A stretch of 64,000 bases of DNA, taken from CANMXU01 sp052030545. GTDB taxonomy: Bacteria > Pseudomonadota > Gammaproteobacteria > Enterobacterales > Alteromonadaceae. The stretch covers positions 363,884 to 427,883 of the forward strand of contig NZ_JBPDIH010000005.1 of assembly GCF_052030545.1 (NCBI RefSeq), read 5' to 3'. The translations under genes and the position numbers were made by a program. Positions 57,201-64,000 of this stretch are shown here, piece after piece; the stretch's first letter is position 1; each line of letters starts with the position of its first letter. The notes under the pieces were generated by a model that worked only from the letters and a program-made list of their open reading frames with translations, searched no databases and was not told where the DNA came from.

Positions 57201-57790
57201 ATATCCGCTAACCGTTCAAGATTTTCACGGGTATGAACAATTCTATTTTCAGTTTCTCTGCGTCGTTCTTTATATTTTGAAATGCCCGCGGCTTCTTCAA
57301 TAAAAACGCGTAACTCTTGAGGTTTAGACTCAATTAAACGTGAGATAGTGCCCTGTTCAATAATGGCGTAACTTCTAGGACCTAACCCTGTGCCTAAAAA
57401 GATATCGGTAATATCACGGCGACGACATTTGCTACCATTTAAAAAGTACGTGTTTTGACTTTCTCGGTTGACCAGACGTCTTATCGACACTTCTGAGCGA
57501 TCGGCCATGTTGCCTTTCAAACGACCTTCACTGTTGTCAAAGACCAATTCAACACTTGCTTGACCAATAGGTTTTCGGCTTTCAGCGCCATTAAAAATCA
57601 CGTCGGTCATGGCATCGCCACGCAAATTCTTTGCTGAACTTTCACCTAATACCCATCGCACAGCATCAATAATATTTGATTTACCACAGCCATTAGGGCC
57701 AACAATTGCGGTCATTTGCTGTTCAAAGGGCACTTTAGTCGGATCAACAAACGACTTAAATCCCGCGAGTTTTATATGCTTTAACCGCAT
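54290..57790 (-). CDS. smc: Chromosome segregation protein SMC
   Basis: 1166 residues from the ATG at 57790 (MRLKHIKLAGFKSFVDPTKV, the canonical start); the longer frame to 57916 has no support. Head halves: Walker A IVGPNGCGKSNIIDAVRW near the start; signature LLSGGEKALTALSLVFA and Walker B APFCMLDEVDAPLDD near the end. Two long coiled coils rich in Gln/Glu/Leu flank a hinge near the middle (about 500-650). It forms a ring-shaped ATPase for chromosome compaction. The kleisin partners ScpAB are not in the window. Confidence 0.97.
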   Translation of the reverse strand: MRLKHIKLAGFKSFVDPTKVPFEQQMTAIVGPNGCGKSNIIDAVRWVLGESSAKNLRGDAMTDVIFNGAESRKPIGQASVELVFDNSEGRLKGNMADRSEVSIRRLVNRESQNTYFLNGSKCRRRDITDIFLGTGLGPRSYAIIEQGTISRLIESKPQELRVFIEEAAGISKYKERRRETENRIVHTRENLERLADIQAELTLRIDTLHQQAEAAKRYRTLKSQERTYKAELNVLRWQQFDLKKQTSLDKITKIQADVEQLVVCQGQNENALFIAKQKLAVGTEDMGELQSEKLSLTNNIARAEQNLKHIQLQQGQLQKEYDAAKQYLIEDQKRLAEFQQQTLDKKASLEVLTPELTSCQQNLTNAQQSLDENNQKLYVWQQSREQYYTQMQKLNHQRITLSGQVSAQSATVEQLEQKQTSLEKTIASLMEKIAEQDKSATSNEKIHEFANKLDEDKSVLAQQLHSADEISEQLNENKQQLAELQGLEQAQQANLDSLVNQQNKRSDWQISQQRWLAENGQTSEQLLFDQLNVASGWQTAVELVLSDWLQAQAVEQFPTKLDIEPVLLISQYSQSKQQSASMALESMNESTLASKVSGNGSFQAWLSNIFVATDFEQAKKLLSSLNDEQSVICQDGTWLGHHFLKKGQINDANEQLTRVNHIRDLESELIKSKQNIRAFQTKISQLTETRKSVLSNIENSQADIALLEKKLNQWQQERALFKQEQQHLSLQLDSLTTEKQLIEQQLPEQQKKLTMFKEQLAQLPQVDESNNQQAELEQQQLQQAIKHDQQSVNQLNQQMQQVAVQIERVNNQLTHIAQSEKHLQEQVRLSQQQQQQRESSLSQNSDPLSENESQLQTWLAQMLAVEEKLALIQNNQAQAHQEVSDLEQEKVRTNGQITQLKEQLTKHHLDAESFRVRAQALLEQLEELQLDYKEVIKNLSADAKEGVWQAHIVKIAKDISKLGAINLAAIAEYEQQLARKNYLAQQHDDLIDAITTLEAAIHKIDKESRQKFKATFDQVNQDLKKLFPKVFGGGSAYLDLTGDDLLETGVTIMARPPGKKNSTIHLLSGGEKALTALSLVFAIFRLNPAPFCMLDEVDAPLDDANVERFCNLVREMSQTVQFIYISHNKIAMEMASQLTGVTMFEAGVSRMVAVDIDEAVAMADNS

Positions 57791-57939
57791 TAAGTTTGGC
57801 GCCTGTGAATTAGGGTTGAAAATAAACGCCAACTTTAGCAGAATTCGATGTACTTTGTAACATCTGGGCGCTGTGCTAGTTGTAACGCTAGTGTATACTC
57901 TACGATGTGTTATCAATGACTTAGGTTAAAAATAAAACA

Positions 57940-58689
57940 ATGCATGCTTCTCGAACGACTCCATACGCACAAAGTGGTGCCGGCTATTTTTTTAAAGGTT
58001 TTGAACTGATCAAACTAAAAGGCATTCGCCGGTTTGTTTTTATTCCGTTAATTGCCAATGTCTTATTATTTAGCATCGCTTTTTATTATTTATTCCAACA
58101 ACTCGATGTTTATATGGCAATGATAGAAAGCTGGCTGCCAGACTTTCTCAGTTGGTTAAGTGTTGTTATATGGCCAATAGCAGTGATTACCATGCTTATT
58201 ACCTTTTCGTTTATTTTTAGCTCGGTTGCTAACTGGATAGCTGCGCCATTTAACGGTTTGTTATCCGAAAAAATGGAGCTTTTATTATCAGGTGAAAAAC
58301 CAACAGATATGAGCATGACCGAACTCGTTAAAGATATTCCTCGCACACTATCGAGAGAATGGACTAAGTTTGTTTATTATTTGCCGCGTGCTATTGGCTT
58401 TTTAATATTACTGTTTGTGCTGCCACTTATCGGACAGATTCTTTGGTTTTTATTTGTCGCATGGATGATGGCAATTCAATATAAAGATTACCCTTTTGAT
58501 AATCACAAAATTCCTTTTAATGAAATGAAAAGTGCTTTAAAAGCAAATCAAGGGCTGAGTTATAGCTTTGGCATAACGGTTTCAATTTTTGCAATGATCC
58601 CTTTGATCAATCTTATTGTTATGCCGGTAGCAATATGCGGTGCAACTGCACTTTGGGTTGACCATTACCAAAAGAAATACCTTGGTTAA
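57940..58689 (+). CDS. cysZ: Sulfate transporter CysZ
   Basis: 249 residues with about four to six hydrophobic segments. GAGYFFKGFELIKLKGIRRF, FNGLLSEKMELLLSG, IPRTLSREWTKFVYYLPRAI and AIQYKDYPFDNHKIPF are CysZ family motifs. It lets sulfate into the cytoplasm for cysteine synthesis. It is divergent from smc, as in relatives. A link to sulfate released by the sulfatases in this window is conceivable but not shown. Confidence 0.94.
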   Translation: MHASRTTPYAQSGAGYFFKGFELIKLKGIRRFVFIPLIANVLLFSIAFYYLFQQLDVYMAMIESWLPDFLSWLSVVIWPIAVITMLITFSFIFSSVANWIAAPFNGLLSEKMELLLSGEKPTDMSMTELVKDIPRTLSREWTKFVYYLPRAIGFLILLFVLPLIGQILWFLFVAWMMAIQYKDYPFDNHKIPFNEMKSALKANQGLSYSFGITVSIFAMIPLINLIVMPVAICGATALWVDHYQKKYLG

Positions 58690-58909
58690 CTGCACATGTT
58701 TAAATTTAGTCGCCCGAACATACTAATTTAAAAACAACCAATTAACTAACAAATGTTGTACAAACAGGCTTTAATTTCTACACTTTGAGTGTATTTTACG
58801 AACTTCTAGCTTTTTTCTTATTTCACTGCATTTATTGTTAAATATGAAATAGTTGTTGACCCTAAGATACGGACATTTTACATTGATAAAAATTTTACGG
58901 AGAAAGCCA

Positions 58910-59266
58910 ATGATAAAGTTCTTACCAACAAAAAAAGTCGTGGCACTTGTCTTTACCACTTTGTTAACTTTACCAACGGCATTTGCAGAAAGTGAATTGC
59001 TCATTAATATACCTAAAGTGCCAGATGCTGAGGTATTTGCAGAGTTTACCGATAAACTTCCTGCTGTGGTGAATTATTTTTCTTCAGAAAGTGAACAGGC
59101 CATTATCAGTTTTTATCAAGCTGTATACGGCGAAGCGATATCAAGTGATCGTAAACGTGGCAGATTAACGCTGTATTTTTCAAACAATGAAATAGTGACT
59201 CGTGTAGTCATTTCTCAGCAAAACAATAAACGCCAAGTAGACGTATTGGTTGAAAACTCACAATAA
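58910..59266 (+). CDS. Small secreted protein, unknown function
   Basis: 118 residues from the ATG at 58910 with GGAGA seven bases upstream. Signal peptide 1-26 (cleavage after AFA), then a compact domain with VPDAEVFAEFTDKLPAVVNY, SEQAIISFYQAVYG and RGRLTLYFSNNEIVTRVVIS. A periplasmic protein is expected; no family recognised. Confidence 0.78.
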   Translation: MIKFLPTKKVVALVFTTLLTLPTAFAESELLINIPKVPDAEVFAEFTDKLPAVVNYFSSESEQAIISFYQAVYGEAISSDRKRGRLTLYFSNNEIVTRVVISQQNNKRQVDVLVENSQ

Positions 59267-59839
59267 CCTATCACTAAACATGAAGAGTAATAATCGCTTT
59301 GCTCTTCTTTTAACCTTTTAATCATTCAACTTTTCATTTCATCAAAAAAGCTTCTTGCCGCATTAATCTCAGTGATTTAACCAAGTTATTACATAAAACT
59401 AGAGCGTGTTGATCTTTGCTGTTTGAATTTTGTTCGAGATAAAAGCGTTTTAATCGCGGCGTGAGGTTTGTTGCCTAGTCATCTAAGCAAAACACCTCAC
59501 ACAGGTTACTAGTTCCAAACGTAACCTAAGTACCTACATCCATGTAGGCAACAAAGAGTAAAAAGCTTTTAGCCGAATCCTTCGGACAGCGTTTGTTGTC
59601 ATTTATACGGTGTTGGTGCTTTATCATGTGGAATAACCACACATCAAAAGCACCGCCTTGTATAAATACCCAACAAACTGCTGCAAAAACAAACTTGAAA
59701 GATCAACACGCTCTAACAACATTGACCAAATATAAAGCAATGTTTACACATATTCACAATAAAAATTCTCCATTTTTTTGACTAACACCCTGCACTACCA
59801 GACACTTACGCACAATAAAAACAACGCTTAGAGGTTTAA
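59267..59839. other. Intergenic gap holding a MITE-like copy
   Basis: Apart from the inverted-repeat element at 59401-59714 the sequence is AT-rich leader of the S46 peptidase gene. No gene seen. Confidence 0.6.
59401..59714. repeat. MITE-like inverted-repeat element, copy B
   Basis: Perfect 17-bp terminal inverted repeat: AGAGCGTGTTGATCTTT at 59401-59417 and its complement AAAGATCAACACGCTCT at 59698-59714, with TA at each outer edge (59400-59401; 59714-59715). Length 314 bp, no coding capacity. Shares internal blocks with copy A at 49066 in the same order. Confidence 0.8.
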
Positions 59840-61999
59840 ATGAAACGTACCGCACTTTTATCATTAGCATTTGTTGCAAGTACAGCGCTTGCTGATGAGG
59901 GCATGTGGCAGCCACACCAATTACCTAATATTGCTGATCAGCTTACCAAAGCAGGATTAGCATTGGATCCAAATAAACTTACCGACCTTACTGGCTTTCC
60001 AATGGGCGCAATTGTTAGCCTAGGTGGTTGTACAGCATCATTTGTATCTGACCAAGGTTTAGTCGCGTCAAATCACCACTGTGTCTACGGTTCAGTGCAA
60101 TATAATTCTACTGAAGAGAATAACTTGCTTAAAAATGGTTTCTTAGCAAAATCTTTTGAAGAAGAATTACCAGCAACCCCAGGTAGCAGAATTTACGTGA
60201 CTGAAGAAATCACCGAAGTTACTCAACTAGTAAACGCAGGTATTACCAACAATACCAAAGGCAGTAAGCGTTACGACATTATTGATAAAAACTCAAAAGC
60301 GTTAGTTGCTGAATGTGAAAGTAGTGATAAATATCGCTGTACCGTGGTTAATTTTCACGGAGGCTTAGAGTATTACTTATTTAAACAACTTACTATTCGT
60401 GACGTACGTTTGGTGCACGCTCCAGCAACCAGCATTGGTAAGTACGGCGGCGATATCGACAACTGGATGTGGCCACGCCATACCGGCGATTACGGCTTTT
60501 ACCGTGCTTACGTTGGAAAAGACGGCCAACCAGCAGATTTCAGCGAAGATAATGTTCCATATCAACCGAAACACCACTTAAAAGTAAACAAAAGTAGTGT
60601 TGATGAAGGTGATTACATCATGGTGTTAGGCTATCCGGGTCGCACAAACCGATACCGAAGCGCACTAGAAGTTGAAAATCAATTTACCTGGACGTACCCA
60701 AAAGCAAAAGCTTACCGCGAAGAAATTATTGATATCATTCATAATGGTTCAGAAGTCGGCAGCGATGCACGTATTAAATATGAAAGCACACTCGCGAGCT
60801 TAGCCAATTACGCAAAAAATTACGGTAGCATGATCAACAGCTATCAAAAAGGATCTACCCTTGTGCGTAAACAAAAGCTTGAACAAGAGCTTAGCCAATG
60901 GATAAAAGCAGACAAAACTCGTCAGGCCAAATATGGTGATGCTTTAGCTGGCTTAGAAAAACTCATCAAGCAAGATCAACAAACTCAGGCAAGAGACTTA
61001 ATTTTAGGCTACATGCGTTACAGCAAAATGTTAAGTACTGCAGAGCGACTGCACCGTCTTTCGATTGAAAAACAAAAAGACAATTTAGCACGTAAAAAAG
61101 GATATCAAGAACGTGATATCGCACGCTTTGAGCAATCGATGAAAACGGTAGACCGTCGTTACGATGCTGACATTGATAAAGCAATTTTATCAGCCATGTT
61201 AATGCATTATAGCAAGCTACCAAAAGCACAACGCATTGCGAGCATTGACACGTTTTTTGGTATTAATAATTCATTCAACCCTAAAACACTTAGCGCTAAG
61301 TTAGACAAAATGTATGCGACAACTCAGTTAGCCAATCAAAGCCAACGATTAGCGTTAATGAACAAAACGGAAAAGGACTTCAACAACAGTTCAGATCCTT
61401 TTATTAAACTCGCCGTAGCAACATTTGCAGATCGCAAAGCCATTGAAGCACAAGGTGAAGAGTTAACAGGTAACATTCAAGCATTCCGTCCTAAGTACAT
61501 GGCCGCGTTAATCGCTTATTTTAACGATAAAAACTTACCGGTATATGCAGACGCTAACAGTACATTACGTATTACTTACGGAAACGTTAAAGGCTATTCT
61601 CCTCGTGACGGCTTAACAGCAACGCCATATACAACCCTTGAAGGGATTGTTGAAAAAGACACAGGTGTTGCACCATTTGACGCACCAAAAGAGCAATTAG
61701 CGCTTATCAAGAAAAAACATTATGGCGAATACGCTAAAGCAAACTTAGGCTCTGTGCCGGTGAACTATTTGGGAACGTTAGATATTACCGGCGGTAACTC
61801 TGGCTCACCTACGTTAAACGACAAAGCAGAGTTTGTTGGCCTTGTATTTGATGGTGTTTATGAAAGCATTATTGGTGATTGGGATTATGACACAAAATTA
61901 AATCGTTCAATTCATGTCGATGTGCGCTATATGTTATGGGTAATGGAACATATTGACGGTGCCACTAACTTAATTGAAGAAATGGATATTGTTGAATAA
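59840..61999 (+). CDS. S46-family dipeptidyl-peptidase (DPP7/DPP11 type)
   Basis: 719 residues. Signal peptide 1-18 (cut after ALA), then MWQPHQLPNI, the catalytic His in LVASNHHCVYGSVQ, the Asp region KYGGDIDNWMWPRHTGDYGF and the nucleophile Ser in DITGGNSGSPTLN, as in S46 serine peptidases. A helical domain (about 310-540) covers the active site. It releases dipeptides from the N-terminus of peptides in the periplasm, giving nutrition from proteins. Subtype was not assigned. Confidence 0.95.
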   Translation: MKRTALLSLAFVASTALADEGMWQPHQLPNIADQLTKAGLALDPNKLTDLTGFPMGAIVSLGGCTASFVSDQGLVASNHHCVYGSVQYNSTEENNLLKNGFLAKSFEEELPATPGSRIYVTEEITEVTQLVNAGITNNTKGSKRYDIIDKNSKALVAECESSDKYRCTVVNFHGGLEYYLFKQLTIRDVRLVHAPATSIGKYGGDIDNWMWPRHTGDYGFYRAYVGKDGQPADFSEDNVPYQPKHHLKVNKSSVDEGDYIMVLGYPGRTNRYRSALEVENQFTWTYPKAKAYREEIIDIIHNGSEVGSDARIKYESTLASLANYAKNYGSMINSYQKGSTLVRKQKLEQELSQWIKADKTRQAKYGDALAGLEKLIKQDQQTQARDLILGYMRYSKMLSTAERLHRLSIEKQKDNLARKKGYQERDIARFEQSMKTVDRRYDADIDKAILSAMLMHYSKLPKAQRIASIDTFFGINNSFNPKTLSAKLDKMYATTQLANQSQRLALMNKTEKDFNNSSDPFIKLAVATFADRKAIEAQGEELTGNIQAFRPKYMAALIAYFNDKNLPVYADANSTLRITYGNVKGYSPRDGLTATPYTTLEGIVEKDTGVAPFDAPKEQLALIKKKHYGEYAKANLGSVPVNYLGTLDITGGNSGSPTLNDKAEFVGLVFDGVYESIIGDWDYDTKLNRSIHVDVRYMLWVMEHIDGATNLIEEMDIVE

Positions 62000-62023
62000 C
62001 TGTTGCCACTAAATTAACGCTTA

Positions 62024-62047
62024 AAAGCCCAATATTGATTGGGCTTT
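62024..62047 (+). terminator. Terminator of the S46 peptidase gene
   Basis: Perfect 10-bp stem AAAGCCCAAT / ATTGGGCTTT with a four-base loop and a T-run, 25 bases after the stop. Confidence 0.88.
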
Positions 62048-62135
62048 TTTATGCCTAAATTTTTAAAACTTGATAATACGTAACTCTTCGTACATAGTAA
62101 TTATTGTTACATCAGAAAATAAAAAGGGAAAAGCT

Positions 62136-62537
62136 ATGAAAAAAAGAAAGCTGTACCAAGAAAATAATTCTGAAGTTGATATGACGCCAATGTTAGATAT
62201 CGTATTCATTTTATTAATTTTCTTTATTGTTACTACCTCATTTGTTCGTGAGCAAGGTCTGTTAGTAAACAAACCACAAACCAATAAAAGCTCCGATAAC
62301 ACCTCACAAAACATTACTATTCATATTAACGAAAACAACACCGTTTTCTTTAACAATAAAGCTGTTGATGTCAGCAGAATCCCAGCAAGAATTGAAAACT
62401 TCTTAGCAAATCAAGTCACGGAAAATGTGGTGCTAAGTCCCCATGTGGATACCAACTATAACAAAGTGGTCGAAGTACTTGACCAAATCAAACTATTCAG
62501 TGATTTAACTGTATCCATGGGCACTTATAGCCCTTAG
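62136..62537 (+). CDS. ExbD-like biopolymer transport protein, without an ExbB partner
   Basis: 133 residues from the ATG at 62136 with AAGGGA upstream. Single membrane helix (MLDIVFILLIFFIVTTSF) with the proton-path Asp in VDMTPMLDIVF, then a periplasmic domain. ExbD/TolR proteins work with ExbB/TolQ to power TonB systems. No ExbB or TonB gene adjoins it here, as the next gene is a convergent unknown. Confidence 0.88.
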   Translation: MKKRKLYQENNSEVDMTPMLDIVFILLIFFIVTTSFVREQGLLVNKPQTNKSSDNTSQNITIHINENNTVFFNNKAVDVSRIPARIENFLANQVTENVVLSPHVDTNYNKVVEVLDQIKLFSDLTVSMGTYSP

Positions 62538-62562
62538 CCACTAATTTAAAGTCATAAAAAAA

Positions 62563-62595
62563 GCAGCTACCCTCATGAACAATAAAGGTAGCTGC
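62563..62595 (-). terminator. Terminator of the 62618-63799 gene
   Basis: Perfect 9-bp stem GCAGCTACC / GGTAGCTGC with a 15-base loop. A T-run follows on the minus strand. Confidence 0.8.
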
Positions 62596-62617
62596 CTAAT
62601 AAATAACTTAAAAATAA

Positions 62618-63799
62618 TTAACCAAAAATGGCGCGCATTAAGCCAATCACCTGCTCAGGTGTTTTACCGTTTTTAATTTCATTAATTATTGTCGCACGCT
62701 TACCTTTAATGTATTCGGGAATACCTTCTTCCGCTAATGCTTTATCAGCCAATTCTTCCGCTGTTAGTTTGGTTTTAGCTCGACTAAACCTTGAAGCAGT
62801 AGTCGCTTTATTAAGTGACTTATTAAGTAAACGTAAATAATTAGAGTTGTCGGCAAATTCAGCTTCAACAAATAAAAACACATCTAATAAAATAACGCGT
62901 GCTTTCCATAATTTGGCTTCTTGTTCATCTTCAGGTTCCGCTTCATGCCACCATGGACAAGTTCTCAGGGTACCTATCATATCTTGCCAATACCCGTTAA
63001 AGTCAAAAGCGTTAAACTTTGCAATTGATAACCCTTGGCATAATACATCTATCTTGGCATTGGTAAGTGCAATAAATTGATCGGGTCTTTTCATTGCTAA
63101 TAAGCGAGTAGCTGGTGCGAGAGGCGCCTTCTCCCCTTGTGGTTTATCGACAGTATGATCCGAAAATATTTTTGAATAAGCTGCAACAAACAGCTGGTAT
63201 TGCGCAGGAGTTACATCACCTTCTACAGGAATACAGCTAAGTGCTTCATCAAATAGCTCTGGCTGTTGAGCCAATAAGGTATGAAAAACCTTTGCACCAC
63301 GAGTAGAGGCAAATAACTCAACGTCAAAATTAAATTCCGCCGGGGTATGCTTACTTGTGTGTTTACCTGAAATCGCTAGTCTTTCATTTTCATTCATTTG
63401 AGCTAGTGGTAAGTCAAGTTCATGAACATAATCTAATAAGCGTAAACGCTCTTCTACTATATGTAGATCAGATTGCTCTTCAATGAAGCTCATGAATATG
63501 GGCCACGGCGCAATTCTAGCCATTTTAAGCTGATTAATACTGATACCCTGCTCAAGTGATGACTCAAGCTTTTTTAACGGTGGGATTTGATGGTCATCCA
63601 AATAATCAAGATTAAGATCTTCTTGGCAAATACGATGCAGCTCTTTACACCACCCCAAAAAGTCATCGGGGTGATTAGTAACTTTTACCGCCATTAAATT
63701 TAGACTAAGTTCAGTGACGTACTTAAGGATGTTTTGATAGACGGCATTTTCAGCGTCAGACAATGCCATTTTGACAGGGGCGGTTAGCAATTTTTTCAT
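62618..63799 (-). CDS. Conserved hypothetical cytoplasmic protein
   Basis: 393 residues, mostly helical, no signal or membrane span. Notable are several Trp/Cys-rich spots (DFLGWCKELHRICQEDLNLD, TLRTCPWWHEAEPEDEQEAK) and a C-terminal region that is basic then ends in IKNGKTPEQVIGLMRAIFG. I do not recognise the family. It lies alone between exbD-like and the rRNA operon end. Confidence 0.75.
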   Translation of the reverse strand: MKKLLTAPVKMALSDAENAVYQNILKYVTELSLNLMAVKVTNHPDDFLGWCKELHRICQEDLNLDYLDDHQIPPLKKLESSLEQGISINQLKMARIAPWPIFMSFIEEQSDLHIVEERLRLLDYVHELDLPLAQMNENERLAISGKHTSKHTPAEFNFDVELFASTRGAKVFHTLLAQQPELFDEALSCIPVEGDVTPAQYQLFVAAYSKIFSDHTVDKPQGEKAPLAPATRLLAMKRPDQFIALTNAKIDVLCQGLSIAKFNAFDFNGYWQDMIGTLRTCPWWHEAEPEDEQEAKLWKARVILLDVFLFVEAEFADNSNYLRLLNKSLNKATTASRFSRAKTKLTAEELADKALAEEGIPEYIKGKRATIINEIKNGKTPEQVIGLMRAIFG

Positions 63800-63855
63800 T
63801 TATGTAAATGTAACTCTATTTTCTACAATCAGTAATTTATATCCTTAAACGCAAA

Positions 63856-63881
63856 AAACCCGTAGCGTTAGCTACGGGTTT
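63856..63881 (-). terminator. Terminator of the rRNA operon
   Basis: Perfect 11-bp stem AAACCCGTAGC / GCTACGGGTTT with loop GTTA, followed on the minus strand by a T-run, just downstream of the 5S rRNA. Confidence 0.9.
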
Positions 63882-63892
63882 CTCTAAAGAAG

Positions 63893-64000
63893 AGTCTAGC
63901 AATGTCCTACTCTCACATGGGACCTCCCACACTACCATCGGCGCTACTGCGTTTCACTTCTGAGTTCGGAATGGGGTCAGGTGGTACCACAGCGCTATTG
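63893..64000 (-). rRNA. rrf: 5S ribosomal RNA, 3' part, runs off the right edge
   Basis: The complement contains the conserved CCACCTGACCCCATTCCGAA, CTCAGAAGTGAAACGC, GTAGCGCCGATGGTAGTGTG and GTGAGAGTAGGACATTGCTA segments of bacterial 5S rRNA. The first few bases lie beyond the window. The exact 3' end is estimated. It implies a minus-strand rRNA operon further right. Confidence 0.95.

Noticed and set aside
54290..57790. Open frames opposite the smc coiled coil, up to 114 codons on the plus strand
   Set aside because: They mirror the Gln/Leu-rich coding strand and have no start signals or domains.

Overview
The window looks like chromosomal DNA of a marine gammaproteobacterium of the Alteromonadales, most likely in or near the Colwelliaceae (Colwellia/Thalassotalea type). 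This rests on the fairly AT-rich sequence, the housekeeping gene order (secG-tpiA-glmM-folP-ftsH-rlmE; carA-carB-greA; smc-zipA-ligA with divergent cysZ) and the polysaccharide genes. It was judged by reading protein families, not by a database search.

Region 1 (1-24 kb) is a polysaccharide-utilisation region aimed at a sulfated, probably acetylated, fucose-containing glycan such as fucoidan. It encodes a FucP-type sugar:proton symporter, an IclR regulator, a two-domain SGNH esterase, a GH29 alpha-L-fucosidase lipoprotein, four intact or window-truncated sulfatases plus one truncated sulfatase remnant, and two paralogous lipoproteins of about 900 residues built from Asp-box (BNR) beta-propeller repeats. 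An OmpR-type two-component system is translationally coupled to a periplasmic sugar-binding protein with no ABC permease or ATPase nearby, so it probably senses the glycan rather than importing it. The region also carries decay: two IS3-family transposase remnants, a broken zinc-ribbon gene and a broken membrane-protein gene.

Region 2 (24.4-29.1 kb) is a compact integrated element of about 4.7 kb inserted at the 3' end of a tRNA-Leu(GAG) gene. It holds a P4-type tyrosine integrase, an unknown 240-residue protein, an AlpA-like regulator, a small HTH-like protein, a YagK/YfjJ (inovirus Gp2-like) protein and a zinc-ribbon protein. A near-perfect copy of the tRNA 3' end marks the far boundary.

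Region 3 (29-64 kb) is core chromosome: protein export (secG), glycolysis (tpiA), cell-wall precursor (glmM), folate (folP), FtsH protease, ribosome maturation (rlmE, yhbY), membrane SPFH protein, an EAL-CBS-GGDEF signalling protein, greA, carAB, dapB, fklB, a NhaC-type antiporter, an M48 metalloprotease, alkB, ligA, zipA, smc, cysZ, an S46 dipeptidyl-peptidase, a lone ExbD-like protein, and the 3' end of a 5S rRNA at the right edge on the minus strand. Two related short inverted-repeat elements flanked by TA (MITE-like, 265 and 314 bp) sit in intergenic gaps at 49.1 and 59.4 kb.

No CRISPR array and no complete IS was seen. No TonB-dependent receptor, fucose catabolic enzyme or sulfatase-maturation enzyme is present in the window; these would have to be encoded elsewhere.
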